From the NCBI RefSeq assembly GCF_009857435.1, contig NZ_WWCK01000003.1:744001-808000 (forward strand): 64,000 nucleotides of DNA, given 5' to 3'. Shown here piece after piece: positions 1 to 8,997 of this stretch. A program made the position numbers and the translations under genes. The notes beneath the pieces are model-generated. The model was not told the DNA's origin and did no database searches. It worked only from the letters and a program-made list of their open reading frames with translations. The first letter of the stretch is position 1. Every line of letters begins with the position of its first letter. The stretch is from Duganella rivi (lineage in GTDB: Bacteria; Pseudomonadota; Gammaproteobacteria; Burkholderiales; Burkholderiaceae_D).

Positions 1-374
1 GTCGCCTCGCTGCGCTTGACGCGGCGGATCATCAGCGGCATGGCGACGTTATCGAGCGCGCTGAATTCCGGCAGCAAGTGGTGGAACTGGTAGACAAAGC
101 CCAACGCTGCGTTGCGCAAATCGCCGCGCGCCGTTTCGCTCAAGCTGGCGAAGTCCTTGCCCTGCAAGGTCACGCTGCCGCTACTTGGCGTGTCGAGCCC
201 GCCCAGCAAGTGCAGCAGGGTCGACTTGCCGGAGCCGGAAGCGCCGACAATCGCCACGCGCTCGCCGCGATGCACATCGATATCGATCCCGGCCAATACC
301 TTGACCGAGTACGCGCCTTGGGTGAAGGTCTTGCCGAGGTTGCGGCAGGACAGAACGACTGGTTCCTTATTCAT
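1..374 (-). CDS. lolD: Lipoprotein-releasing ABC transporter ATPase LolD (partial, C-terminus outside window)
   Basis: This is the ATP-hydrolysing subunit of the inner-membrane complex that extracts outer-membrane lipoproteins and passes them to LolA. Only the first 124 residues are in the window. They contain the Walker A motif GASGSGKST at about residues 44-52 and a Q-loop region ([12 protein letters not shown]) at about 93-104, both in the places expected for LolD. The ATG start overlaps the end of the permease gene by 8 nt, so the two genes are translationally coupled. The signature motif and Walker B lie beyond the window edge. Confidence 0.93.
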   Translation of the reverse strand, partial: MNKEPVVLSCRNLGKTFTQGAYSVKVLAGIDIDVHRGERVAIVGASGSGKSTLLHLLGGLDTPSSGSVTLQGKDFASLSETARGDLRNAALGFVYQFHHLLPEFSALDNVAMPLMIRRVKRSEA

Positions 375-1632
375 AGCGCAGCGCCTCCGCAGGTTTCACG
401 CGGGCGGCCCACCAGCTTGGATACAAGGTCGCAACGAAGGCCAGTACCACGGCCACGCCGCCGATCTTGAACACGTCCGGCCAGCGCAAGTCCGACGGCA
501 CGGTGCTGATGTAGTAGATATCTTTCGACAAGAACTGCACTCCCAATAAATGTTCAATAAACGGCACGATGACGTCGATGTTGAGCGCCACCAGCACGCC
601 CAGGCTGACGCCGATCAGGGTGCCAAGAATGCCCACCAGCGCGCCCTGAATCATGAAGATCTTCATTATGGAGCGCGGCGAAGCGCCCAGCGTGCGCAGG
701 ATGGCGATGTCGGCCTGCTTGTCGGTCACGGTCATCACCAGCGTCGACACCAGGTTGAACGCGGCCACCGCGATAATCAGCGTCAGGATGATGAACATCA
801 TGCGCTTCTCGGTCTGTACGGCGGCGAACCAATTGGCGTTGAGCTTAGACCAGTCGCGCACGAACAGGTCGCCCGTCATGGAATTCTTGAGGTCTTGCGC
901 CACTTGCGGCGCGCGGTGCATGTCTTGCAAACGCAGTCGCAGGCCGGCCGGCGCTTCAATGCGCAGCAGCTTTTCCGCGTCGGTCAGGTGGACGAAGGCC
1001 AGCGCCGAGTCGAACTCGTTATGGCCCGCTTCAAAGATGCCGACCACCGTGAACGAGCGCAAACGCGGCAGCACGCCTGCCGGCGTGGTCTGGCCTTGGG
1101 CCAGCGCCAGCGTCACCTTCTCGCCGAGGTTGACGCGCAGCGCGCGCGCCAGCTCAATCCCAAGCACGATGTTGTAAGCGCCAGGCTGCAGCGCGCTGAA
1201 GCTGCCACGCTTGGTCTGCTTGGCCACGTCCGAGACTTTCGGTTCTTCTTCCGGCAGCACGCCGCGCACGATGGACGGGCGCAGCACGTCGTCGCGCATC
1301 AGCATGCCCTGCGTTTCGGCGAACGGCGCGGTGCCGATCACTTCCGGGTTTTTGCGCGCTTGCGCGGCTTCCTGCTGCCAGTCCGGCATGGCGCCGCGGG
1401 CGTCGAAAATCTCGACGTGGGCCAGTACCGACAGCATGCGGTCGGTCACTTCTTTCTGGAAGCCGTTCATCACCGACAGCACGACAATCAGCGCCGCCAC
1501 GCCGAGGCCGATGCCGGCCATCGAGATCAGCGAGATAAACGAGATAAAACTATTGCGCCCGCTACGCTTGCCGGCGCGCGTGTAGCGCAGGCCGACCAGC
1601 CATTCGAACGGTAGATTTTGGATAATGCTCAT
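367..1632 (-). CDS. lolC: Lipoprotein-releasing ABC transporter permease LolC/LolE family
   Basis: This 421-residue inner-membrane permease works with LolD in lipoprotein release. The protein has an N-terminal membrane segment at about residues 32-56, a large periplasmic domain, and three further membrane segments at about 275-300, 325-350 and 385-410. This is the FtsX/MacB-type topology of LolC and LolE. The start is supported by a GGGAG ribosome site about 8 nt upstream. No second permease gene is visible, so the complex may use a single LolF-type permease, but the region beyond lolD is not seen. The choice between LolC and LolE naming is therefore uncertain. Confidence 0.9.
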   Translation of the reverse strand: MSIIQNLPFEWLVGLRYTRAGKRSGRNSFISFISLISMAGIGLGVAALIVVLSVMNGFQKEVTDRMLSVLAHVEIFDARGAMPDWQQEAAQARKNPEVIGTAPFAETQGMLMRDDVLRPSIVRGVLPEEEPKVSDVAKQTKRGSFSALQPGAYNIVLGIELARALRVNLGEKVTLALAQGQTTPAGVLPRLRSFTVVGIFEAGHNEFDSALAFVHLTDAEKLLRIEAPAGLRLRLQDMHRAPQVAQDLKNSMTGDLFVRDWSKLNANWFAAVQTEKRMMFIILTLIIAVAAFNLVSTLVMTVTDKQADIAILRTLGASPRSIMKIFMIQGALVGILGTLIGVSLGVLVALNIDVIVPFIEHLLGVQFLSKDIYYISTVPSDLRWPDVFKIGGVAVVLAFVATLYPSWWAARVKPAEALRYE

Positions 1633-1676
1633 GGGCTCCCGGAGGGTTCAAACTCAACAAGCCCGCAGTGTGCCAT

Positions 1677-1715
1677 AAAAAAGCCGCGCCGGGCAGCTTA
1701 GCTACCGGGCGCGGC
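1677..1715 (-). terminator. Rho-independent terminator after the PEP-CTERM gene
   Basis: Read on the minus strand, an 8-bp GC-only stem (GCCGCGCC at 1683-1690 pairing with GGCGCGGC at 1708-1715) is followed by six T residues (1677-1682). It lies 45 nt beyond the stop of the PEP-CTERM gene and just upstream of lolC, and it should separate the two transcription units. Confidence 0.75.
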
Positions 1716-1759
1716 GTTCATGTTTAACGATTAAGTTAGGAACAGAACTTAAGAACAAA

Positions 1760-2524
1760 TTAAACGGCGAATTTCTCGCTCTCGTCGGATTGACGGCGGC
1801 GGCCCATGAAACCGACCAGGCCCAGGCCCACAACCATCATGGCCCAGGTATCGGCTTCCGGCACGGCCGACACGCTCAGCAGCATCTGCGATTCGTGGCC
1901 ACCGCTCACGCCGGTGAACTTGGTGTAAGCGTAGCTATTGGTGCTGACCACGGTCTCGCTATTGGTCAGCATGCCTTGGGCCATGCTCAGGTCGAGATCG
2001 ACCAGGTCGCCATCGTACTCAACCTGCGCGTAGCTGGCGCCGTTGACGTACTGCAGGCCGTGAGTGTTGGTCAGCGAGCCGTCGTCCGCCACCAAGTCCC
2101 ACAACGCGATCTGGAACGACACGCGCTTCTGGATTTTTTGCAGATCGGTGCCGGTCGACAGGCTGGCGTAGTTCTGCTCGAACAACGAGTGGATGCGGGC
2201 GGCGCGGTCAATGCCGACATCCGCTGGGAACAGATCCGCCAGCACGACGCCGCTGTGCTGGGTGTACACGGTGTCCGGGCCTTGCGTCACGGTAGGCTGG
2301 ATGCAGAATGCCAGGATGTCGGCGCCCAGCGTGGTGTTACCCAGCGTGTACACCGGCACGGTCTGCTCGCCGAACATATCGCCTGGGTTCAGCATGTGGC
2401 CGCCATCCCAGATAATGCCGACTGCAGTCGAGTTGTAGGTAATCGTATCAGCGGCGTGGCTGGCGCCGGAGAAGATCAGGGTGGCGGCAACGGCGGCGGC
2501 TTTCAGTGCGGATTTGATTTTCAT
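1760..2524 (-). CDS. PEP-CTERM sorting domain protein (exported, exosortase substrate)
   Basis: This 254-residue exported protein has a Sec signal peptide (hydrophobic core at about residues 8-20, likely cleavage after SHA at 24). The C-terminus is a PEP-CTERM tail: the variant motif VPEADTWAMM at about 220, a hydrophobic segment, then the basic stop GRRR. Such proteins are processed by exosortase/EpsH and are usually linked to exopolysaccharide export; no exosortase gene is in the window. Unusually, about ten acidic or polar residues (QSDESEKFAV) follow the arginine cluster. The middle part matches no family I recognise. Only 33 nt separate it from the upstream giant repeat gene on the same strand, so the two are probably co-transcribed. 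Confidence 0.85.
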   Translation of the reverse strand: MKIKSALKAAAVAATLIFSGASHAADTITYNSTAVGIIWDGGHMLNPGDMFGEQTVPVYTLGNTTLGADILAFCIQPTVTQGPDTVYTQHSGVVLADLFPADVGIDRAARIHSLFEQNYASLSTGTDLQKIQKRVSFQIALWDLVADDGSLTNTHGLQYVNGASYAQVEYDGDLVDLDLSMAQGMLTNSETVVSTNSYAYTKFTGVSGGHESQMLLSVSAVPEADTWAMMVVGLGLVGFMGRRRQSDESEKFAV

Positions 2525-2557
2525 GATGTATTTTCTCTTTAGTCTAAATGTGATGAA

Positions 2558-5500
2558 TTACGCGTGTACCGTGGATTGCCCCACCAGTTCTGCGAGGGTC
2601 GCCGTGGTGATACCGGCCGCTGCTGCATCGCCTGCCGCGACGTTGAAATACACGTCGGTCATATCAGCCGTCTTGCCGTTGCTCAGCGTGACGCTGCTGC
2701 GCTCCAGGTGCAGGTTGTTGTTGGCGTCGATGAACGGCAGCTCGGTGTAAGCCACGTTCAAGCTGGCCACGCCGGCCTGTGCCAGGCTGATCAGTTCGCC
2801 CGCATCGGTCTTACCGTTGCTGTTGGCGTCCTGCCAGATCTTCAGGGTCGAGAACAGCGCGTCGCAAGCGTTGACCACGCCGTCGCCATTGCTGTCGTAG
2901 CTGGCCAGCTTGGCGAAGCCCGAACCTTTGGACACGCCGCCAAACAATTCGCTGATGTCGTCGATCTGGCCGTTGCCATTGTTGTCGACCGCGAGGAAGC
3001 CATCGGCCTTGGACAGCCAGCCGGTCTGGATCGCCTTGCCGGTGCCCAGCAGGTCGAAGCTGCCGGTCATGTCTTCGCGGGCGATGGTGTGGATGCCGTC
3101 GCCGTTCAAGTCGATCGCAATCGGCGTGATGGTGGCGTCCCAGCTCATATCGTTCTTGCCCGACGTGATGGTGATGGTGTCGGTCTTGGTGATATTAGTC
3201 AGCGCCTTGCCGTCGCCAGCCACATCCGAGTCGATCTGGTCGTTGGTGCCGGTGTTCTTCACGCCCCACTTCCAGTTGCTCATGTTGTAGGTGCCGAAGC
3301 CCGAGGCGAAGTTCACCACCACGTCGGTCTTGTCGAACTGCAGGTAGTAGGTGCCCGGCGTCAGGTCGGCAAATTTGTAGTTGCCGTAGGCGTCGGTCTT
3401 GATGGTCGAGCCCAGCTGCTTGCCGGTCACGGCGTCGAACAGCGACACACGGATGCCCGGAATGCCCTCTTCGCCCGAGTCCTGAATGCCGTTGTGGTTA
3501 CCGTCGCGCCACACCTTGTCGCCGATGGCGCCCTTGCGGTACAGGCCGGCATCCTCGGTGTTGATGTTCTGGCCGTAGCCGAGCGAGATCGCGCCGGTCT
3601 TGCCGCTGCTGCCCGAGATGGTGGTGATGTCCGAGTCGGTCGCATCGGTGCCCATGCCGCCCTTGGTGAAGTAATAGCCGCTCGGGGTAATCACTTCCAC
3701 CTTGTAGCTGCCGGCCGCCAGGTCGTCGAACAGATACTGGCCGCCATCGTGGGTGGTGGTGGTGCCTTTCAGCGCGCCGGTGTTGGCGTCGTACAGCTTG
3801 ACGGTGACGCCATCAACGCCCTTCTCGCCGCTATCCTGCACGCCGTTGTAGTTCATGTCTTCCCACACCTTGTCGCCGATGCTGCCCAGCTTGACGAGGC
3901 CGGCATCGCGGGTCTTGTCGACTTGGCCCGAGGTGAGCGAGAACCACGAAGTCGTGCCGTTGACATCGGCATCGCTGTCCTTGGCGTCGTCGCTGCCCAC
4001 GTCCTGCTTGGTGAACTGGTAGCCGTCCGGCGCGTTGAACTTGACCTGGTACTTGCCCGGCATCAGGCCGGTGAACGAGTACAGGCCGTTGGCGTCGGTG
4101 GTGTCGCTAGCAATGGCCACGCCCTTTTCGTTGTACAGGGTGACTTTGACGCCGCACACGCCGCCTTCGCCGCTTTGCTGCACGCCGTCGCCGTTCAGGT
4201 CGCACCAGACTTTGTCGCCGATTTCAGCTTTTTGAACCAGGCCGGCATCCATATTGGTGACGTTGTCGCCGGCAGCAACCGTGACCTGGCCCAGGTTGCC
4301 GCTGCTGTCGGCATCGCTGTCCTTGGCGTCGTCGCTGCCCACGTTCTTGGTGGTGGTGTAGTAGCCGCTAGGCGCCTTGACGTTGACGGCGTAGGTGCCG
4401 GCCTCCACCGAGAACTTGTAGTTGCCGTTGTTGTCGGTGGTGGTGGTCTTGATGACTTTACCGGTGCTGTCTTTCAGTTCGACGGTGACGCCGGACTTGC
4501 CGGATTCATCGCTGTCCTGCAAGCCGTTGCCGTTCTTGTCGATCCATACGCGGTCGCCGATGGTGGCGGCCGCCAGCACGCCGGCATCCACGGTCTTGTC
4601 GACCTGGCCCGAGGTCAGCGTGAAGGTATGCGACACGCCGGCGGCGCTGACGTCGGAATCAGCCGCGTCGTTGCTGCCTTGGTTGGCGCTGGTAAAGACC
4701 ATGCCTTCCGGCAGCGTCGACTTGTCGAACACCACGGTGTAGCTGCCCGGCTTCAGGTTGTTGAACATGTAGTTGCCGTTGGCGTCGGTGGTCGCAATGG
4801 CGCCCACTTGCTGGCCGTTGGCGTCCAGCAGCTTGACTTTAACGCCGCCCACACCGGCTTCGCCACTGTCCTGGATGCCGTTTTTGTTGGTGTCCAGCCA
4901 GACGCGGTCGCCGACCGATGCCAGCTTGTACAGGCCGGCATCGACGCTGGTGTTGTTATCGCCGGAGGCCAGCACCACGCTGTTGCTCTGGCCGGTGGCG
5001 CCAAAGTCGCTGTCCTTGGCATCATCGCCACCCAGGTCTTTGCCGGTGAAGCTGTAGCCGGCAGGTGCGGTCACGGAGACGGTGTAGGTGCCAGGATCGG
5101 CGGTGAAGCTGTACTTGCCGTCGGCACCGGTGGTGGTGGTTTGCACCACGGCGCCGGCGGCGTTTTTCAGCTGCACGGTCACGCCCGAGATGCCGGCTTC
5201 GCCGTTATCCTGCACGCCGTTGCCGTTGGTGTCTTCCCACACGCGGTCGCCCAGCTTGGCTTGCACGACCACCAGGCCGGCGTCCAAATCGTTGTTGACA
5301 GCGCCCGACTGCAAGGTCACTTGCGAGGTCTTGCCGGTGTTGATGTCGGCGTCCGAATCCTTGGCGTCGTTGCTGCCCTGGTCGGCGTTGGTGAATACGT
5401 AGCCGGCCGGCAGCGAAGCCTTGTCGAACTGCACGCTGTAAGTGCCCGGCTTCAGGTTGGTGAAGCTGTAGTTGCCGCTGGCGTCAGTGGTGGCGGTAGC

Positions 5501-8500
5501 GCCGGTTGGATTGCCGCTGGCATCCAGCAGCAGTACCTTGACGCCGGCTACGCCCGCTTCGCCGCTGTCTTGCACGCCGTTGCGGTTGCTGTCGATCCAG
5601 ACTTTATCGCCCAGTGCTGCGCCCTTGTAGAAGCCGGCGTCGACGTTGTTATTGGTTTGGCCGGCAGCCAGCGTCACCAGATCGCTCTGGCCGGCGCCGT
5701 TGATGTCGCTGTCCACGCCGTCCGCGCCGGTGTGCTGGCCAGTGGCGGTCATGCCGGCTGGTGCGGTAACCGAGATCGAGTACTTGCCCGGATCAACGGT
5801 GAAGCTGTATTTGCCGTCGGCGCCGGTGGTGGTGGTCTTGACGACGTTGCCGTTCTCGTCCTTCAGATCAACCTTGACGCCGACGATACCGGCTTCGCCG
5901 CTATCCTGCACGCCGTTGCCGTTCTTGTCTTCCCACACGCGGTCGCCCAGCGTGGCTTGCTGAACCACCAGGCCGGCGCGCAGCGTGATGTCGTCGCCGG
6001 AAGCCAGCGTGACTTGCGCGGTCTTGCCGGTGCCGGTGTCGGCGTCGGAACCGACGCCGCCCGGGCCGCCTTGCGCGGCGGTGGTGAAGTCGTAGCCGGC
6101 CGGCAGCGAGGTCTTATCGAACTGCACGCTGTAATTGCCCGGGGCCAGGTTGGTGAACTGGTAGTGGCCTGCGGCGTCGGTGTAAGCGACTGCGCCCGGT
6201 ACAGGGTTGCCGCTGCCGTCGAGCAGGATCACCTTGACGCCCGCAGCGCCGCTTTCGCCGTTGTTCAGGCGGCCGTCGCGGTCAGCATCGAACCAGACGA
6301 TCTGGCTCAGCGAGGCTGGACGATACACGCCTGCGTCGATGTTGGGATTGTTCTCGCCTGCGGCCAGCGTGACGGTGGCTTCGCCTGCGCCGTTGACATC
6401 GCTATCGAGCGCGCCGTTGCCGCCCTTGCCTGCGGCGGTGAAGCTATAGCCGGCCGGTGGTGCGACCGACACGGTGTAGGTGCCAGGATCGACGGTGAAG
6501 CTGTACTGGCCGCCGTCGTGGGTGACCACGGTGCCGACCACGTTGCCGTTGCTGTCCTTGAGCGACACGGTGGCGCCATCGACGCCCTGCTCGCCGCTAT
6601 CCTGCACGCCGTTGCCGTTGCTGTCTTCCCACACGCGGTCGCCCACGGTGGCTTGCTTGATGACGATGCCGGCGTCCAGATCGTTGTTGCTGGAGCCCGA
6701 AGTCAGCGTCACTTGGCCGGTTTTGCCGTTGACGGCGTTGGCGTCCGAATCGGTAGCGCTGGTGCCTTGGCCGGTGCTGGTGAAGCTGTAGTCGGCCGGC
6801 AGCGTAGCCTTGTCGAACTGCACGCTGTAGGTGCCCGGTTTCAGGCCGTCGAACACGTAGTTGCCGTTGGCGTCGGTGGTGGCGGTAGCGCCGGTTGGAG
6901 TGCCCGAGGCATCCAGCAGGATCACTTTCACGCCGGCCACGCCGCCTTCGCCGCCGTCTTGCACGCCGTTGCGGTTGCTGTCGAACCAGACTTTGTCGCC
7001 CAGCGAGGCCAGCTTGTAGAAGCCGGCGTCAACGTTGTTATTGGTCTGGCCCGGGGTCAATACGATGGCGCCGGTGTTGCCGCTGCTGTCGATGTCGCTA
7101 TCGGTGGCGCCGTTGCCGCCCTGGCCCGCGCCGGTGGCGACGTAGCCTGCCGGTGCGCTCACCGACACCGAGTAGGTACCCGGATCAACGGTGAAGCTGT
7201 ACTGGCCGCCGTCATGGGTGACCACGGTGCTGACCACGTTGCCGTTGCTGTCCTTGAGCGAGACGGTGGCGCCATCGATGCCCTGCTCGCCGTTATCTTG
7301 CACGCCGTTGCCATTGGTGTCTTCCCACACGCGGTCGCCCACGGTGGCTTGCTGGATGACGATGCCGGCGTCCAGGTGCTGGCTGGTCTCGCCCGAGTTG
7401 AGCGTGACTTGCGCGGTCTTGCCGGTGTTGACGTCGGCGTCCGAGTCCTTGGTGGCGTCGCCGCCCTGGCCGGCGTTGGTGAAGTAGTAGTTGGCTGGCA
7501 GCGTGGTCTTATCGAACTGCACGCTGTAGGTGCCCGGTTTCAGGTTGCTGAACTGGTAGTGGCCGTTGGCGTCAGTGGTGGCGGTGGCGCCTGCCACTGG
7601 GTTGCCGGAGGCGTCCAGCAGCGTGACCTTGACGCCCGCCACGCCTGCTTCCGTGCCGTCTTGCACGCCGTTGCGGTTGGTGTCGTACCAGACGGTGTCG
7701 CCCAGCGAGACTGGACGATACAGGCCTGCATCGACATCGTTATTGGTCTGGCCCGGGGTCAGCACGATGGCGCCGCTGTTACCGCTGGCGTCGATATCGC
7801 TGTCGGTGGCGCCATTGCCGCCTTGGCCCGCCTGCGAAGCGGCGTAGCCGGCCGGCGGCTGCACGTTGACGGTGTAGGTGCCGGCATTGACGTCGAAGTG
7901 GTACTTGCCGCTGGCATCGGTGGTGGTGGTTTGCACCACGTGGCCGTCCGCGTCTTTCAGTTGCACGGTCACGCCAGCGATGCCGGCTTCGCCGCCGTCC
8001 TGCACGCCGTTGCCGTTGGTGTCTTCCCAGACGAAATCGCCGAGGTGCGCTTGCGGCACTTTGAAGGTCAGGTAGTTGGGCGTGACGCTGGTGTCGGCGG
8101 CATTGCAGCCGACCAGGCCGCCCGCATCACGTACCTTGAAGCCGATGTCAAAGCTGCCCGAAGTGGTCTGGCTAGGCTCGAAAGCCAGCTTGCCGGCGGC
8201 GATGTCGGCAGCGGAAATTTCCGCGCCCATGGCCACGGCCACACCGTTCAGGGTCAGCTTGCCGGCCAGCGGCAACGAGGTGATGATGATCGATTGGAAG
8301 GCATCGTGCTCTACCGCGTCGACGAAACCGAAATCGTTTTGCGCCAGCACGACCGGGGCGCCATTGTTCAGATTGAAGACCTTGTCGGCGCCAGTCGGTG
8401 CATCGTTGACAGGGTCCACCACCACTTGCAGGCTCAGCGAAATGGTATTGGAGTTGCCGTTGCCAGATTCCAGCACCAACTCAAACGTGCCGAACTGGCC

Positions 8501-8737
8501 GTTGTAGTTGGGCGCCCATGCGCCTGGCTTGGCGAATATGGTATCAGCGTCGATCTTGCCGAACATCGGCGTGCTGGTGGTAACGGTGCCGTCCGGCAGC
8601 GTTACGCGCATGGCAGAAATTTTCAGCGTGCTGGTGTCGGCGGGATGGCCAGCGGCAATAAGGATGTCGCGGATGTCGAAAGTACCGTAGGTATCTTCAC
8701 AAATGTGAATACTGGTAGAAATACTGATAGCGCTCAT
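2558..8737 (-). CDS. Giant SdrD B-like repeat protein with EF-hand-like C-terminus (likely surface or secreted adhesin)
   Basis: This protein has 2059 residues and no visible N-terminal signal peptide. Residues 1-231 are non-repetitive and include a cadherin/VCBS-type linker (VDPVNDAPTG at about 108-117). Residues 232 to about 1865 are 14 SdrD B-type Ca-binding beta domains of about 117 residues, each opening with a GDxVWxDxNxNGxQDxGE motif. The C-terminal 190 residues carry four DxNxNGxxD loops (for example DLNGDGIHT, DSNGDGVVNACD and DANSNGKTDAGE) like EF-hand or dockerin calcium sites. Lack of a signal peptide, calcium loops and acidic composition suggest a type I secretion substrate, but no exporter is in the window. 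Function is inferred as adhesion or biofilm matrix. The ATG start has AAGG about 9 nt upstream. Confidence 0.85.
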   Translation of the reverse strand: MSAISISTSIHICEDTYGTFDIRDILIAAGHPADTSTLKISAMRVTLPDGTVTTSTPMFGKIDADTIFAKPGAWAPNYNGQFGTFELVLESGNGNSNTISLSLQVVVDPVNDAPTGADKVFNLNNGAPVVLAQNDFGFVDAVEHDAFQSIIITSLPLAGKLTLNGVAVAMGAEISAADIAAGKLAFEPSQTTSGSFDIGFKVRDAGGLVGCNAADTSVTPNYLTFKVPQAHLGDFVWEDTNGNGVQDGGEAGIAGVTVQLKDADGHVVQTTTTDASGKYHFDVNAGTYTVNVQPPAGYAASQAGQGGNGATDSDIDASGNSGAIVLTPGQTNNDVDAGLYRPVSLGDTVWYDTNRNGVQDGTEAGVAGVKVTLLDASGNPVAGATATTDANGHYQFSNLKPGTYSVQFDKTTLPANYYFTNAGQGGDATKDSDADVNTGKTAQVTLNSGETSQHLDAGIVIQQATVGDRVWEDTNGNGVQDNGEQGIDGATVSLKDSNGNVVSTVVTHDGGQYSFTVDPGTYSVSVSAPAGYVATGAGQGGNGATDSDIDSSGNTGAIVLTPGQTNNNVDAGFYKLASLGDKVWFDSNRNGVQDGGEGGVAGVKVILLDASGTPTGATATTDANGNYVFDGLKPGTYSVQFDKATLPADYSFTSTGQGTSATDSDANAVNGKTGQVTLTSGSSNNDLDAGIVIKQATVGDRVWEDSNGNGVQDSGEQGVDGATVSLKDSNGNVVGTVVTHDGGQYSFTVDPGTYTVSVAPPAGYSFTAAGKGGNGALDSDVNGAGEATVTLAAGENNPNIDAGVYRPASLSQIVWFDADRDGRLNNGESGAAGVKVILLDGSGNPVPGAVAYTDAAGHYQFTNLAPGNYSVQFDKTSLPAGYDFTTAAQGGPGGVGSDADTGTGKTAQVTLASGDDITLRAGLVVQQATLGDRVWEDKNGNGVQDSGEAGIVGVKVDLKDENGNVVKTTTTGADGKYSFTVDPGKYSISVTAPAGMTATGQHTGADGVDSDINGAGQSDLVTLAAGQTNNNVDAGFYKGAALGDKVWIDSNRNGVQDSGEAGVAGVKVLLLDASGNPTGATATTDASGNYSFTNLKPGTYSVQFDKASLPAGYVFTNADQGSNDAKDSDADINTGKTSQVTLQSGAVNNDLDAGLVVVQAKLGDRVWEDTNGNGVQDNGEAGISGVTVQLKNAAGAVVQTTTTGADGKYSFTADPGTYTVSVTAPAGYSFTGKDLGGDDAKDSDFGATGQSNSVVLASGDNNTSVDAGLYKLASVGDRVWLDTNKNGIQDSGEAGVGGVKVKLLDANGQQVGAIATTDANGNYMFNNLKPGSYTVVFDKSTLPEGMVFTSANQGSNDAADSDVSAAGVSHTFTLTSGQVDKTVDAGVLAAATIGDRVWIDKNGNGLQDSDESGKSGVTVELKDSTGKVIKTTTTDNNGNYKFSVEAGTYAVNVKAPSGYYTTTKNVGSDDAKDSDADSSGNLGQVTVAAGDNVTNMDAGLVQKAEIGDKVWCDLNGDGVQQSGEGGVCGVKVTLYNEKGVAIASDTTDANGLYSFTGLMPGKYQVKFNAPDGYQFTKQDVGSDDAKDSDADVNGTTSWFSLTSGQVDKTRDAGLVKLGSIGDKVWEDMNYNGVQDSGEKGVDGVTVKLYDANTGALKGTTTTHDGGQYLFDDLAAGSYKVEVITPSGYYFTKGGMGTDATDSDITTISGSSGKTGAISLGYGQNINTEDAGLYRKGAIGDKVWRDGNHNGIQDSGEEGIPGIRVSLFDAVTGKQLGSTIKTDAYGNYKFADLTPGTYYLQFDKTDVVVNFASGFGTYNMSNWKWGVKNTGTNDQIDSDVAGDGKALTNITKTDTITITSGKNDMSWDATITPIAIDLNGDGIHTIAREDMTGSFDLLGTGKAIQTGWLSKADGFLAVDNNGNGQIDDISELFGGVSKGSGFAKLASYDSNGDGVVNACDALFSTLKIWQDANSNGKTDAGELISLAQAGVASLNVAYTELPFIDANNNLHLERSSVTLSNGKTADMTDVYFNVAAGDAAAAGITTATLAELVGQSTVHA
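3140..8044 (-). repeat. 14 tandem SdrD B-like domains, roughly 350 bp per unit
   Basis: This is the repeat block inside the giant gene. Units alternate between two subtypes for most of the array. One has WEDxNGNGVQD followed by a KDxxGxVVxT stretch, the other has WxDxNRNGVQD followed by LLDASGNPxGATATTDA. The effective unit is therefore a pair of about 700 bp. Unit 6 (starting near 6310) has lost the consensus opening, reading LSQIVWFDADRDGRLNNGE. Unit 12 carries a pair of cysteines (VWCDLNGDG and GGVCGVKV) not seen in the other units. Boundaries are approximate, from motif positions. Confidence 0.85.
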
Positions 8738-8829
8738 ACATGGGCCTTCAAAAGTCGTTTTTTGGAGTTATCAATCGGGCCGGCACGTCTGCTACGCGGA
8801 TTGGGTAGACAGTGGCTGGTACAACCTGA

Positions 8830-8856
8830 GGCATCACGGGGACTGGAGGTGATGCC
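8830..8856. other. Perfect 8-bp stem-loop in the leader region between the divergent genes
   Basis: GGCATCAC (8830-8837) pairs with GTGATGCC (8849-8856) across an 11-nt loop. It lies about 95 nt upstream of the giant repeat gene and about 140 nt upstream of the divergent rpfE-like gene. It is followed on the plus strand by TTTAG rather than a true T-run, so it is a weak terminator at best. It could be a leader structure or protein site; the sequence does not show which. The rest of 8738-8997 is an AT-rich promoter-like stretch with nothing else I can assign. Confidence 0.35.
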
Positions 8857-8997
8857 TTTAGTACATTTTAGTTGTCGCAATTATAGCGAAGATTTACTTA
8901 TAATAATTAAGATTTTTCCTATTTTGTGGTGTTTTCGAAACTTTTATTTCCAGAAAGAATTTCATCGCCGATCGGCGGGATGGCCTACAATCTCGCC

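Noticed and set aside
3140..8044. Regularly repeated DNA that might be mistaken for a CRISPR array or satellite.
   Set aside because: The units are about 350 bp, divergent, and encode SdrD B-type domains in one continuous frame.
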